A stretch of 33,579 nucleotides of DNA from Coriobacteriia bacterium. Its GTDB lineage: Bacteria > Actinomycetota > Coriobacteriia > Anaerosomatales > Anaerosomataceae. The translations under genes were made by a program, and so were the position numbers. The DNA lies in NCBI GenBank assembly GCA_016938135.1, contig JAFGVD010000021.1:1-33579 (forward strand), read 5' to 3'. Shown one piece after another: positions 24,888-33,531 of this stretch (position 1 is the first letter of the stretch; every line of letters starts with the position of its first letter). Under the pieces are notes generated by a model. That model had not been told where the DNA came from. It did no database searches and worked only from the letters and a program-made list of their open reading frames with translations.

Positions 24888-25027
24888 TCGCTCGGGCGCA
24901 GGGTGTTCGCCATGCCTGGTCAGGTGTTGGCACCTCCTGTAAGCAACCTGGTGTAAGATATCCAGACGTTCCGCAGGCGCCGTCTGCGGGCATAAAGACC
25001 GTATCATCATGCAGGGAGACTTCACGT
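24888..25027 (+). promoter_or_regulatory. recO-glyQ leader region with a hairpin; no T-box
   Basis: The 140-nt gap contains a possible -10 (TAAGAT, 24954-24959) with no well-spaced -35 (TTGGCA at 24927-24932 is 21 nt away). A hairpin follows (CCGCAG / CTGCGG, roughly 24971-24989). A ribosome site AGGGAG ends 9 nt before the glyQ ATG. The conserved T-box sequence AGGGTGG-ACCGCG is absent, so glycine-tRNA control by a T-box is not supported. Confidence 0.35.
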
Positions 25028-25894
25028 ATGAAGCCGTTCGCATTCCAAGACATCATCCTGACGCTCCAGCGCTACTGGGCCGATCAGGGCTGCGTCATCC
25101 TCCAGCCGTACGACACGGAGGTAGGGGCCGGTACGTTCCACCCGGCCACCACGTTGCGCACCCTCGACCCTAACCCGTGGCGTACCGCGTATGTGCAGCC
25201 TAGCCGTCGTCCCACGGACGGACGTTATGGCGAGAACCCTAACAGGCTGCAGCACTACTACCAGTTCCAGGTCATCTTGCAGCCCAGTCCTGACGACGTG
25301 CTGGACCTGTACTTCGGCAGCCTTCGCGCTATCGGCATCGATCCGGCCGAGCACGATATCAGGCTGGTGGAGGATGACTGGGAGAGCCCCACGCTGGGCG
25401 CATGGGGCCTGGGCTGGGAAGTCTGGCTCAACGGCATGGAAGTCACCCAGTTCACCTACTTCCAGCAGGTGGGCGGCATCGAATGCAAGCCGGTCCCGGC
25501 GGAGATAACGTATGGCCTGGAGCGTCTGGCCATGTACATCCAGGGCGTCAACAGCGTTTACGACCTCACCTGGGTCGAAGGCTACACCTACGGCGACGTC
25601 TTTCTGGAGAACGAGCGCCAGTACTCCAAGCACAACTTCGAGCTGGCCGACATCGATATGCTGTACCGCCTCTTCGACACGTATGAGGCTGAGTGCAAGC
25701 AGCTGCTGGAGGGCGGCGTGATCTTGCCTGCGTACGACTACGTTCTCAAGTGTAGCCATGCGTTCAATCTGCTTGACGCACGCGGCGCCATCGCCGTGAC
25801 AGAGCGCGTCAGCTTCATCGGCCGTGTCCGTGACCTGTCAAAGGCATGTGCCGAGGCCTACGCGCAGATGACGAGGGGTGGTGATGCTCAATGA
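25028..25894 (+). CDS. glyQ: Glycyl-tRNA synthetase, alpha subunit
   Basis: This is the catalytic subunit of the alpha2-beta2 form of GlyRS, which charges tRNA-Gly. The product is 288 residues. Signature stretches are [70 protein letters not shown], and the class II motif 3 region [17 protein letters not shown]. The ATG at 25028 has AGGGAG at 9-nt spacing; the open frame runs upstream through recO in another register and is not coding there. It overlaps glyS by 4 nt (ATGA). Many actinobacteria use the single-chain GlyRS instead, so the two-subunit type is a taxonomic hint. Confidence 0.97.
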   Translation: MKPFAFQDIILTLQRYWADQGCVILQPYDTEVGAGTFHPATTLRTLDPNPWRTAYVQPSRRPTDGRYGENPNRLQHYYQFQVILQPSPDDVLDLYFGSLRAIGIDPAEHDIRLVEDDWESPTLGAWGLGWEVWLNGMEVTQFTYFQQVGGIECKPVPAEITYGLERLAMYIQGVNSVYDLTWVEGYTYGDVFLENERQYSKHNFELADIDMLYRLFDTYEAECKQLLEGGVILPAYDYVLKCSHAFNLLDARGAIAVTERVSFIGRVRDLSKACAEAYAQMTRGGDAQ

Positions 25895-27963
25895 GCCGCG
25901 ACCTGCTGTTCGAGATAGGCGTCGAGGAGATCCCCTCCGGTCCACTTTACAAGGCCATCGCCCAGATCAAGACGGTTGCAGCCAAGGCGCTTGATGATGC
26001 GCGTCTTGGATACGAGGAGATCTTCGTATACGGCGCTCCGCGTCGGCTTGCGCTTGTTGTGACCGGCCTTGATGAGCGTCAGGAAGACGTCACGCTCAAG
26101 GCGAAGGGTCCCGCCGCGGCAGCAGCGTATGACGACCATGGAGCCCCGACACGGGCGGCCGAAGGGTTCGCGCGCGGCAAGGGCATAGCCGTCACCGACC
26201 TGGTCATAGAAGACACCCCCGGCGGAAGCTATGTGTTCGCCGTCGTCGATCGTCCCGGTCAGCCCGCCATCGATGTCCTGCCGGATCTGCTCTCGGGTCT
26301 TGTGACGTCGCTGGACTGGCCCAAGTCCATGTGCTGGGGTTCAGGCAGCGCACGTTTCATCAGGCCGGTCCGCTGGCTTGTGGCGCTCTTTGGCCAGGAC
26401 GTCGTCCCTGTCACCCACGCCGGCCTCACCGCCGGTCGCACCAGCGTAGGGCATCGCTTCTTGTCAGGACCGGTGGAGATTCCCTCGGCGGGTCAGTATC
26501 TGGACGCCATGCGGGGTGCCATGGTGGTGGCCGATCAGGAGGAGCGCGCCCATATCATCCGCACCGCTATCGACTCGGCCGCCGCCTCCAGAGGTGGTAC
26601 GGCCGTTGTGCCCGAGAAGACGTTCGCCGAGGTGGTCAACCTCGTGGAGTGGCCCACCATCGGCGTCGGTCACTTCGATGACGAGTTCCTCTCCGTCCCG
26701 CGCGAGGTCGTCGAGGAGGCCATGGAGTCGCACCAGCGCTATTTTCCGGTGCAGGGTCCTGACGGCGCACTCACGGCCGATTTCATCGTGGTGCACAACG
26801 GCTCACCGGAGCGCACCGAGGCCATCATCGCTGGTCACGAGCGCGTGATTCGCGCGCGCCTTGCCGATGCGGCCTTCTTCTACCGAGAGGACCTTGCGCA
26901 GCCGCTGGAGACCTACGTCGCCAGGCTTGGCTCTATCGTCTTCCAGGAGAAGCTGGGTTCGCTGGGCGCCAAGATCGAGCGCATCGAAGCGCTCGTGCGC
27001 GCGCTGACCGTGCAGGTGGATGCGGGCGCGGATACCGAGGCGTACGCTATTCGTGCGGCCCATCTGGCCAAGGCCGACCTCGTGAGCCATGCGGTCATCG
27101 AGTTTACATCGTTGCAGGGCGTCATGGGTTACCACTACGCCATCGCCGCAGGTGAAGATCCCATGGTCGCCGAGGCCGTCGTAGACCACTACCGCCCGCG
27201 TTTTGCCGGCGATGTCTTGCCGCGTTCGCTTGCAGGCAAGCTGGTCTCGGTGGCTGACAAGCTCGACACGATCGCTGGCATCTTCGGTATCGGTCAGGCG
27301 CCTACCGGTTCGGCGGATCCCTACGCGTTGCGTCGCAGCGCTATCGGGATCATCGCTATGGTGCTTGACGGCGGTCTACGCCTTTCGCTTGACGATGCCA
27401 TCGCCGCAGCGCTTAGGGGCTATGCGGACACGTTGCAGACCCTTGATGTCCAGGCGACCGGTTCGGCCATCAAGGAGTTCTTCACCGGACGGCTGGATGG
27501 CGTGTTGCGTGATCGCGGTCACGCGTACGACACCGTGCAGGCCGTTCTAGCTGTCTCGGCGGATGACCCGGCTGACGCGCTGGCACGATGCGAGGCGCTC
27601 ACCGCGCTGCGCGCCGCCAGCGACGACATGGCGGACCTCTCCGTGGCCTTCACACGGGCGAAAAACCTCGCCAAGCCCCAGCTGGGCATCGATGTGGACG
27701 TGACGCTCATGGGTGTTGAAGAAGCCCGGCTGGCCGACGCGCTCACGGAAGCCGAGCAGTCCTCGGCACAGGCGCTGGCAGACGGCGACTACATGACAGC
27801 CCTGGGTGTGCTTGCGCGCCTTCGTGGTCCTATCGACGCCTTTTTCGATGCGGTCCTGGTCATGGACCCGGATGAGACGCTGCGAGACAACCGTCTGCGG
27901 CTGCTCAACCGTTTCGTGGCGCTGTTCATCGCGTTCGCGGACTTCAGCGCGCTTGCGGGATAG
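25891..27963 (+). CDS. glyS: Glycyl-tRNA synthetase, beta subunit
   Basis: The beta subunit binds tRNA-Gly and is needed for activity of the alpha subunit. The product is 690 residues, normal for the family. The N-terminus [20 protein letters not shown] is diagnostic. It also has [12 protein letters not shown], the long central stretch [23 protein letters not shown] and [17 protein letters not shown], an HD-like region ([23 protein letters not shown]...[40 protein letters not shown], quoted in parts), and a C-terminal DALR-like anticodon domain ending [16 protein letters not shown]. It starts inside the glyQ stop. ppsR follows after 9 nt, the Firmicutes order glyQ-glyS-ppsR. Confidence 0.96.
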   Translation: MSRDLLFEIGVEEIPSGPLYKAIAQIKTVAAKALDDARLGYEEIFVYGAPRRLALVVTGLDERQEDVTLKAKGPAAAAAYDDHGAPTRAAEGFARGKGIAVTDLVIEDTPGGSYVFAVVDRPGQPAIDVLPDLLSGLVTSLDWPKSMCWGSGSARFIRPVRWLVALFGQDVVPVTHAGLTAGRTSVGHRFLSGPVEIPSAGQYLDAMRGAMVVADQEERAHIIRTAIDSAAASRGGTAVVPEKTFAEVVNLVEWPTIGVGHFDDEFLSVPREVVEEAMESHQRYFPVQGPDGALTADFIVVHNGSPERTEAIIAGHERVIRARLADAAFFYREDLAQPLETYVARLGSIVFQEKLGSLGAKIERIEALVRALTVQVDAGADTEAYAIRAAHLAKADLVSHAVIEFTSLQGVMGYHYAIAAGEDPMVAEAVVDHYRPRFAGDVLPRSLAGKLVSVADKLDTIAGIFGIGQAPTGSADPYALRRSAIGIIAMVLDGGLRLSLDDAIAAALRGYADTLQTLDVQATGSAIKEFFTGRLDGVLRDRGHAYDTVQAVLAVSADDPADALARCEALTALRAASDDMADLSVAFTRAKNLAKPQLGIDVDVTLMGVEEARLADALTEAEQSSAQALADGDYMTALGVLARLRGPIDAFFDAVLVMDPDETLRDNRLRLLNRFVALFIAFADFSALAG

Positions 27964-27972
27964 GGGAGAGCC

Positions 27973-28809
27973 ATGCCGGTCTCCTCGGGTAAGAACAGAG
28001 GTCGCAAGATAGGGGAAGAGCGCATCATCCTGATCGTCTCGGACGGTATCGGCGAGACGGCGCATCAGGTGACCAAGGCCGCCCTGGGCCAGTTTGAGCC
28101 GGGTACGTTCCGTGTGGTCAGGCTCCCCAAGATGATGACCAAACAGCAGCTTGCCGAGGCGGTGAAGGACGGGTGCGCCGAGGGGTGCATCTTCCTCTAC
28201 ACGCTGGCCAATCCCGACATGCGTGCCGAGATGGAGCAGCTGGTCGCTGCGTGCGATGCGCCGGCCGTGGATATCTTGGGACCTGTGATCGACACGCTCT
28301 CCGCATCGGCGGGCATGGTGCCGTTGGGCGTTGCCGGTACCATGCGCCAGATCGACCGCAGCTATTTCGAGCGCATCGGCGCCATGGAGTTCGCGGTGAG
28401 CCATGACGACGGTCGGGGCGCGGAGACGTTGGATGAGGCCGACATCGTCCTCATCGGCGTGTCGCGCACATCCAAGACGCCACTGTCCATGTATCTTGCG
28501 TCCCGTGGATACTCTGTGGCCAACATCCCGCTGGTGCCGGGCACCGATCCCCCCGAGGAGCTCTTCTCGGTGGAGCCGCGTCGCGTGTTCGGTCTGGTGA
28601 TCGAGACAGACACGCTCACTGAGATACGCGTGAAGCGCATGGGTGAGCTGGGCGCTTACACCCGCCGCTATGCTGAGCCGGACGCCGTGGAGCGGGAGCT
28701 TGAGTGGGCGCGCACCATCATGCGGCGCATCGGCTGCGTGGTCATCAAGACCGGCGGGCGCGCCATAGAGGAGTCCGCGCAGGAGATCTTGCGCTACTAC
28801 AATTCGTAG
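27973..28809 (+). CDS. ppsR: PPDK regulatory protein: bifunctional kinase/pyrophosphorylase (DUF299)
   Basis: The protein inactivates pyruvate phosphate dikinase (or PEP synthase) by ADP-dependent phosphorylation of a threonine next to the catalytic His, and restores it by Pi-dependent dephosphorylation. The product is 278 residues. It has ILIVSDGIGETAHQV near the N-terminus, the P-loop GVSRTSKTP (162-170) in VLIGVSRTSKTPLSMYLA, and the conserved NIPLVPG, VFGLVI and IEESAQEIL. GGGGAG lies just before the ATG. The target is clearly PPDK and not PEP synthase, since ppdK is the next gene and carries the expected Thr-Ser-His site (T464-S465-H466). ppdK begins after a 148-nt structured gap, so the two may be regulated separately. 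Confidence 0.95.
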   Translation: MPVSSGKNRGRKIGEERIILIVSDGIGETAHQVTKAALGQFEPGTFRVVRLPKMMTKQQLAEAVKDGCAEGCIFLYTLANPDMRAEMEQLVAACDAPAVDILGPVIDTLSASAGMVPLGVAGTMRQIDRSYFERIGAMEFAVSHDDGRGAETLDEADIVLIGVSRTSKTPLSMYLASRGYSVANIPLVPGTDPPEELFSVEPRRVFGLVIETDTLTEIRVKRMGELGAYTRRYAEPDAVERELEWARTIMRRIGCVVIKTGGRAIEESAQEILRYYNS

Positions 28810-28865
28810 TCATCCAAGCTCCGGCTACCTCGTGAAGCAATCATGCGATACGATAGCCCATGACT

Positions 28866-28923
28866 CAGGCGATCCTTGTGGGGTTACCGCTTGCGCTAAG
28901 TGTCGCAGCGATGGGATCGCCTG
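28866..28923 (+). promoter_or_regulatory. Structured leader upstream of ppdK
   Basis: CAGGCGATCC (28866-28875) and GGATCGCCTG (28914-28923) are perfect inverted repeats of 10 bp enclosing 38 nt. Inside them TGCG and CGCA can form a smaller inner stem. The structure ends 34 nt before the ppdK GTG and leaves the ribosome site (GAGGGAG, 28944-28950) free. A possible -10 (TACGAT, 28849-28854) lies upstream, so the element would be near the 5' end of the mRNA. It may be an RNA control element or a DNA operator. No known riboswitch was recognised. Confidence 0.45.
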
Positions 28924-28957
28924 TCCTTGTCAGCGACCTGAGTGAGGGAGTAAGCAA

Positions 28958-31645
28958 GTGTCCGACGTCAAGCGTGTTTATGCGTTCAGCGAGGGCGACG
29001 CTTCGATGAAGTTCGTCCTTGGGGGGAAAGGTGCCAACCTTGCCGAGATGACCAGATTGGGTCTTCCGGTACCTCCCGGCTTCACTATCACCTGCCAGGC
29101 GTGCGTTGAGTACTCGCAGGCGGGTAGCCGCTTCCCGGAGGGGTTGGATGCAGAGATCGACCGCCACGTGGAACAGCTCGAGGCTGCCATGGGCAAGCGT
29201 CTGGGAGACTCGGACGATGCGTTGCTCGTATCGGTGCGCTCCGGTGCACCGTTCTCTATGCCGGGCATGATGGATACCATCCTGAACCTGGGCCTGAATG
29301 ACGTTTCCGTGCAAGGTGTCATCGCGCAGACCGAGAACCCGCGTTTCGCGTGGGACAGCTACCGCCGCTTCATCCAGATGTTCTCCAAGGTGGTACTCAA
29401 CGTAGAGGGCGATCTTTTCGAGAACGCCATCAGTGCGATGAAGCAGTCGCGTGACGTCCGCAACGACACTGACCTCACCGCGGCCGACCTGGAAAGCCTC
29501 GTGGGGCAGTTTAAAGAGATCGTGACCGAGCATGTCTCGGCAGATGAGTTCCCTGAGCTTGTGGTGGATGGCCAGGTGGCCTTCCCGCAAGACGTCGCCG
29601 TGCAGCTGCGTCTGTCCATCGAGGCGGTCTTTAAGTCCTGGATGAACAAGCGCGCCATCGATTACCGGCGTCTCTACAAGATCGACGACAACCTGGGCAC
29701 CGCGGTCAACGTGCAGACGATGGTCTTCGGCAACAAGGGCGAGACCTCCGGCACCGGCGTGGCGTTCACGCGCAACCCGGCCGACGGCACCAACGAGTAC
29801 TACGGTGACTTCCTCACCAACGCACAGGGCGAAGACGTCGTGGCGGGTATTCGCAACACGCAGCCCATCGTCGAGCTGCTGGACGTGCTGCCCGAGGCCG
29901 GGGCCGAGCTGTGGAAGGTATTCGAGACGCTTGAGAACCACTATCGCGACATGTGCGATATCGAGTTCACCATCGAGCAGGGCAAGCTGTGGATGCTGCA
30001 GACCCGTGTGGGCAAGCGTACCGCGCGCGCCGCGCTGAAGATCGCTGTGGACATGGTCGAAGAAGGCCTCATCACACGTGAAGAGGCTGTCTTGCGGATC
30101 GACCCCGACCAGCTCGACCAGCTTCTCCACCCCATGTTCGACGCCAGCGTGACCTATGACGTGCTCACCAAGGGTCTCAATGCCAGCCCTGGTGCCGCTG
30201 TCGGCGAGGTCGTGTTCACCGCCGAGGATGCCGAGAGGCTCAACAACGAGGGCCACAAGGTTATCCTCGTCCGCTGGGAGACCACTCCTGACGACCTGCA
30301 TGGTATGGTCGCCGCTCAGGGCATCCTCACTAGTCACGGTGGCAAGACCAGCCATGCGGCTGTAGTGGCCCGTGGCATGGGCACGCCGTGCGTATGCGGC
30401 GCCGAGGCCCTCAAGATCGACGCGAAGAACAAGGTAGTGCGTGTTGCCGGAGTGGAGATCCACGAGGGCGACATGCTTTCCATCAACGGCACCACCGGTG
30501 ACGTCGTCTTGGGCGAGGTCGCACTGGTAGAGCCCAAGCCTTCCGGTGAGTTCGCCACCATCCTCGGCTGGGCAGACGAGTTCCGTGACATGGGTGTCCG
30601 CGCCAATGCGGACACACCCGATGACGCCATCCGCAGCCGCGAGCTTGGCGCGGAGGGTATCGGCCTGTGCCGTACCGAGCACATGTTCCTCGGTGACCGT
30701 AAGCAGATCGTCCAGGACATGATCCTGGCCGAGGACGACGAGACCCGCGAGGCGTCTTTGGCGCAGCTGCTCTCGGTACAGCGCGAGGACTTCATCGGCA
30801 TGTTCAAGGCCATGGATGGGCTGCCGGTGACGGTGCGCCTGCTCGATCCGCCGCTGCATGAGTTCCTCGATGATCCCCGCGAGCTTGAGGTGGAGATCAC
30901 CAAGGCCGAGTGCGAGGGCAAAGACATGACCGAGGAGCGTAAGCTTCTCGCGCAGATCGATGGCATGACCGAGGCGAACCCGATGCTGGGTCTGCGTGGC
31001 TGCCGTCTAGGCATCATGTTCCCCGAGATCTACGCCATGCAGGTGCGCGCTATCACCGAGGCAGCGTGCATGCTGAGGAAGGACGGCGGCGACCCGCGTC
31101 CCGAGATCATGATCCCGCTGGTGAGCGTCGTCGCGGAGCTGGAGACGCTCCGTGCCGAGAGTGAGAAGATCGTCGGCCAGGTCATGGCCGACCAGGACTG
31201 CAGTTTCGAGATGCTCATCGGCACGATGATCGAGCTGCCGCGCGCAGCCGTGACCGCCGACGAGATCGCCAAAGCGGCCGACTTCTTCTCCTTTGGCACC
31301 AACGACCTCACGCAGACAACCTTCGGATTCTCTCGCGATGACGTCGAGGGCAAGTTCGTGCCTCGGTATCTCGCACGCAAGATCTTGCCGCGCAACCCGT
31401 TCGAGACCATTGATACGGGCGTTGCCAAGCTGGTCGAGATGGGTTGCGAACTGGGACGCTCCACGAACCCCAAGATCAAGCTGGGTGTCTGTGGCGAGCA
31501 CGGCGGTGACCCGGAGAGCGTGAAGATGTTCTACAAGATCGGGCTGACCTACGTGAGCTGCTCGCCGTTCCGCGTGCCTCTGGCACGTCTGGCTGCGGCG
31601 CAGGCAACGCTGGCCGAGAAGGCCACGGTCTCTGACAACAGATAA
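28958..31645 (+). CDS. ppdK: Pyruvate, phosphate dikinase
   Basis: PPDK interconverts pyruvate, ATP and Pi with PEP, AMP and PPi. In anaerobes it often runs toward ATP formation in PPi-linked glycolysis. The product is 895 residues. The N-terminal ATP-grasp part starts LGGKGANLAEMTRLGLPVPPGF and includes SVRSGAPFSMPGMMDTILNLG. The phosphohistidine domain has SHGGKTSHAAVVARGMGTPC with T464, S465 and H466. The C-terminal TIM barrel carries LGLRGCRLGIMFPEIY, FSFGTNDLTQTTFGFSRDD and LGVCGEHGGDPESVKMF. The GTG start has GAGGGAG at 7-nt spacing. T464 is the position where PPDK is switched off by its regulatory protein, encoded just upstream. A strong hairpin ends the gene. Confidence 0.98.
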   Translation: MSDVKRVYAFSEGDASMKFVLGGKGANLAEMTRLGLPVPPGFTITCQACVEYSQAGSRFPEGLDAEIDRHVEQLEAAMGKRLGDSDDALLVSVRSGAPFSMPGMMDTILNLGLNDVSVQGVIAQTENPRFAWDSYRRFIQMFSKVVLNVEGDLFENAISAMKQSRDVRNDTDLTAADLESLVGQFKEIVTEHVSADEFPELVVDGQVAFPQDVAVQLRLSIEAVFKSWMNKRAIDYRRLYKIDDNLGTAVNVQTMVFGNKGETSGTGVAFTRNPADGTNEYYGDFLTNAQGEDVVAGIRNTQPIVELLDVLPEAGAELWKVFETLENHYRDMCDIEFTIEQGKLWMLQTRVGKRTARAALKIAVDMVEEGLITREEAVLRIDPDQLDQLLHPMFDASVTYDVLTKGLNASPGAAVGEVVFTAEDAERLNNEGHKVILVRWETTPDDLHGMVAAQGILTSHGGKTSHAAVVARGMGTPCVCGAEALKIDAKNKVVRVAGVEIHEGDMLSINGTTGDVVLGEVALVEPKPSGEFATILGWADEFRDMGVRANADTPDDAIRSRELGAEGIGLCRTEHMFLGDRKQIVQDMILAEDDETREASLAQLLSVQREDFIGMFKAMDGLPVTVRLLDPPLHEFLDDPRELEVEITKAECEGKDMTEERKLLAQIDGMTEANPMLGLRGCRLGIMFPEIYAMQVRAITEAACMLRKDGGDPRPEIMIPLVSVVAELETLRAESEKIVGQVMADQDCSFEMLIGTMIELPRAAVTADEIAKAADFFSFGTNDLTQTTFGFSRDDVEGKFVPRYLARKILPRNPFETIDTGVAKLVEMGCELGRSTNPKIKLGVCGEHGGDPESVKMFYKIGLTYVSCSPFRVPLARLAAAQATLAEKATVSDNR

Positions 31646-31651
31646 GCGGAT

Positions 31652-31679
31652 AGCCCCGCCCGTTAGCGCGGGCGGGGCT
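31652..31679 (+). terminator. Hairpin terminator after ppdK
   Basis: AGCCCCGCCCG (31652-31662) pairs perfectly with CGGGCGGGGCT (31669-31679) around a 6-nt loop (TTAGCG), 6 nt after the ppdK stop. The 11-bp GC-rich stem is strong, but GCCTCTGC follows and not a U-run. It is a terminator of the U-poor kind often seen in actinobacteria. Confidence 0.75.
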
Positions 31680-31702
31680 GCCTCTGCAACGCAGGGGGTT
31701 GG

Positions 31703-32059
31703 ATGGCGCACAGGACAAAGCTGTATCAGCAGGCAAGATCGCCCTTGATCCAGGGGCGGTCCAGGGTGCATCGCCCGCTGTGGCAGTTTGTTGTCTCGGG
31801 TGCGTTGGCGTCATTCGCTCTCTGGATCGGGATGCTGGCGGCAGACGTATCCGCCAGGTTGGATCTGTTGATACGTGATGAGTCGTTCGAACTCATCGAC
31901 CTTGTGCCTGCTCCCGCGCTCTCACTGCTGATTGGTGCGTTGTTCGGCGCGTATCTGGGTGCGGGCCTGGCCAGGCAGATGGGCTGGCACAGAGGTTTCA
32001 AGTCGGCATTCGCAGTGGCTCTTGTCGTCGACCTGGCTGTGTATTTCATCGTCTTGTAG
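31703..32059 (+). CDS. Small hypothetical membrane protein
   Basis: Family not recognised. The product is 118 residues with a basic N-terminus (HRTKLYQQARSPLIQGRSRVHR) and three hydrophobic segments (about 28-47, 66-87 and 98-118), the last running to the C-terminus. The middle helix is Gly/Ala-rich (LLIGALFGAYLGAGLARQMG), a pattern common in small membrane packing proteins. A short acidic loop (IRDESFELID) lies between helices 1 and 2. AGGGGG sits before the ATG. The gene lies alone between the ppdK terminator and dgt (67-nt gap), so context gives little clue. Codon use looks like that of its neighbours. Confidence 0.7.
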   Translation: MAHRTKLYQQARSPLIQGRSRVHRPLWQFVVSGALASFALWIGMLAADVSARLDLLIRDESFELIDLVPAPALSLLIGALFGAYLGAGLARQMGWHRGFKSAFAVALVVDLAVYFIVL

Positions 32060-32126
32060 TCGCGTGGCGGTTCGCATAGTCGCTTTTTTGAGTTGTCATT
32101 AGCGGCACGGTGGTAGGGGGCACGGC

Positions 32127-33218
32127 GTGGAGATCATGACTCGCGAGGAGTATGAGGCCGAAGAGCACCGGCTGCTCTCGCCCCGGGCGGCTTTCTCCGA
32201 TGCATCTCGTGGCCGCGAGCGACCGATGGAGCCGGATCCTTTGCGCAGCGAGTTCCAGCGCGATCGGGACCGAATCATCCACTGCAAGGCGTTTCGGCGT
32301 CTATCCCACAAGACCCAGGTGTTTCTGGCGCCGGAGGGCGATCACTATCGTACCCGCTTGACCCATACGCTTGAGGTTGCCCAGATTGCGCGTTCTATCG
32401 CACGTGCGCTGCGTCTCAATGAGGACCTTACCGAGGCTGTAGCGCTGGGGCACGACTTGGGGCATACGCCCTTCGGACACATCGGCGAAGACGCCCTCAA
32501 CGACTGCCTAGCGCAAGTACGCGACGATTACCCCAGCGCGCGGTACCCGTTCCGCCACAATCTTCAGTCTTTGCGCCTTGTGGAGGAGCTGGAGTATGAC
32601 GGCAAAGGACTCAACCTCACCTGGGAGGTGCGCGACGGGATTCATCACCACACAGGATCCGGGCGCGCGTCTACGCTTGAGGGCCAGATCGTCGCTATCG
32701 CCGATCGCATCGCGTATGTGAACCACGACATCGACGATGCGATTCGTGGGGGAGTGCTCACAGAGGCCGATCTGCCGCTTGCCCCCACTGACGTGCTGGG
32801 TCACGCCCACGGCGCGCGCATCACTACGATGGTGCAGGACATGGTATCCAGCTCGCTCGATTCCGAGACGATCCGCATGAGTGAGGCCGTCTGGAAGGCG
32901 ATGATGGACCTCCGCTCGTTCCTTTTTGCCCACGTGTATCTGAGCGAATCGGCCAAGGCCGAGGAGCCCAAGGCGTATCGGATCGTCCAGACCCTGTTCT
33001 GGCACTTCCTTGAGCATCCCGAGGATATGTACTCCGAAGCCGGCAACGCGGCTCCCGCCCAGGCTGCACCCGCCCAGGCTGTACCCGCACGAGCCACGCT
33101 ACTCCCTGACGAAGCCGACCTTCCTGATCGCGTTACGGACTACATCGCCGGAATGACCGACCGCTTCGCCATCCGCACCTACGAGAAGCTCTTCTTGCCG
33201 AAGAGCTGGATGGTGTAA
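32127..33218 (+). CDS. dgt: Deoxyguanosinetriphosphate triphosphohydrolase-like HD protein
   Basis: dGTPases cleave dNTPs to the deoxynucleoside and tripolyphosphate, tuning dNTP pools. The product is 363 residues. Motifs are DPLRSEFQRDRDRIIHCKAFRRLSHKTQVF (quoted from residues 37-66 in part: RRLSHKTQVF), RTRLTHTLEVAQIARSIAR with H80, ALGHDLGHTPFGHIGE with H109-D110, H113 and H118, and NHDIDDAIRGG carrying the last metal Asp. The GTG at 32127 has AGGGGG 6 nt upstream. Near the C-terminus a 15-bp duplication encodes an Ala/Pro-rich insert. In Firmicutes-like clusters dgt precedes dnaG-rpoD; here the following DNA is a repeat array. Confidence 0.93.
   Translation: MEIMTREEYEAEEHRLLSPRAAFSDASRGRERPMEPDPLRSEFQRDRDRIIHCKAFRRLSHKTQVFLAPEGDHYRTRLTHTLEVAQIARSIARALRLNEDLTEAVALGHDLGHTPFGHIGEDALNDCLAQVRDDYPSARYPFRHNLQSLRLVEELEYDGKGLNLTWEVRDGIHHHTGSGRASTLEGQIVAIADRIAYVNHDIDDAIRGGVLTEADLPLAPTDVLGHAHGARITTMVQDMVSSSLDSETIRMSEAVWKAMMDLRSFLFAHVYLSESAKAEEPKAYRIVQTLFWHFLEHPEDMYSEAGNAAPAQAAPAQAVPARATLLPDEADLPDRVTDYIAGMTDRFAIRTYEKLFLPKSWMV
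33054..33083 (+). repeat. 15-bp tandem duplication inside dgt
   Basis: CCCGCCCAGGCTGCA (33054-33068) is followed directly by CCCGCCCAGGCTGTA (33069-33083), differing at one base, and by a partial third copy starting CCCGCAC. In frame it encodes APAQA, APAQA and VPARA, an Ala/Pro spacer near the C-terminus of the dGTPase. The unit is a multiple of three, so copy number could vary without a frameshift. Confidence 0.8.
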
Positions 33219-33309
33219 GTCGTAGGTCGGATTCTGATGCGATCCCGGAAAGTCCGCGGTGATACAGTCATTGCCCGAGGGCCGGTTACCGTATCCCCAT
33301 TAGTGCTTC

Positions 33310-33465
33310 ATTGATGATGGTCAATCGAGACACCTGATCATCGATGGCACTCGATGGCCGTATCGATGAGGGTCGATCGAGATGCCCACCGATTGATTGC
33401 GGTCAATGGGCTCAGTGATGAGCATCGCTCGGCGCACCTGCTCATCGATGCGTGTCAATCAAGAC
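33310..33465. repeat. Array of six palindromic 16-mers in three 52-bp units
   Basis: Six copies of the form ATYGA-N6-TCRAT start at 33310, 33340, 33362, 33392, 33414 and 33444, so the steps are 30, 22, 30, 22 and 30. Four copies are perfect 5-bp inverted repeats (ATTGA/TCAAT twice, ATCGA/TCGAT twice), so arm changes occur in pairs. Copy five (AGTGA/TCGCT) has one G-T style pair and copy six (ATCGA/TCAAT) one mismatch. The odd copies share a following CGAGA-like tail. The 52-bp period is close to five helical turns. Confidence 0.85.
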
Positions 33466-33531
33466 GCAAGGTGGGCCCCCTCCCTTACAAGGTCAGGATC
33501 TACCTGTTGGAACAAGCGGACTTGAAGATGA

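Noticed and set aside
24888-25027. T-box riboswitch before glyQ-glyS
   Set aside because: The leader is short, and the conserved T-box sequence and the large specifier stem are not found.
24446-25027. N-terminal extension of the glyQ frame
   Set aside because: It overlaps recO in another frame and is Arg/Gly-rich. The ATG at 25028 with its ribosome site matches the family N-terminus exactly.
28865-30859. A 664-codon open frame antisense to ppdK
   Set aside because: It is the mirror of a certain gene in GC-rich DNA, where the antisense frame stays open by codon bias. The translation is His/Leu/Val-rich with no recognisable domain.
33310-33465. CRISPR array
   Set aside because: The copies are short palindromes with degenerate arms, at alternating 30/22-bp steps. 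There are no identical repeats with unique spacers and no cas genes nearby.
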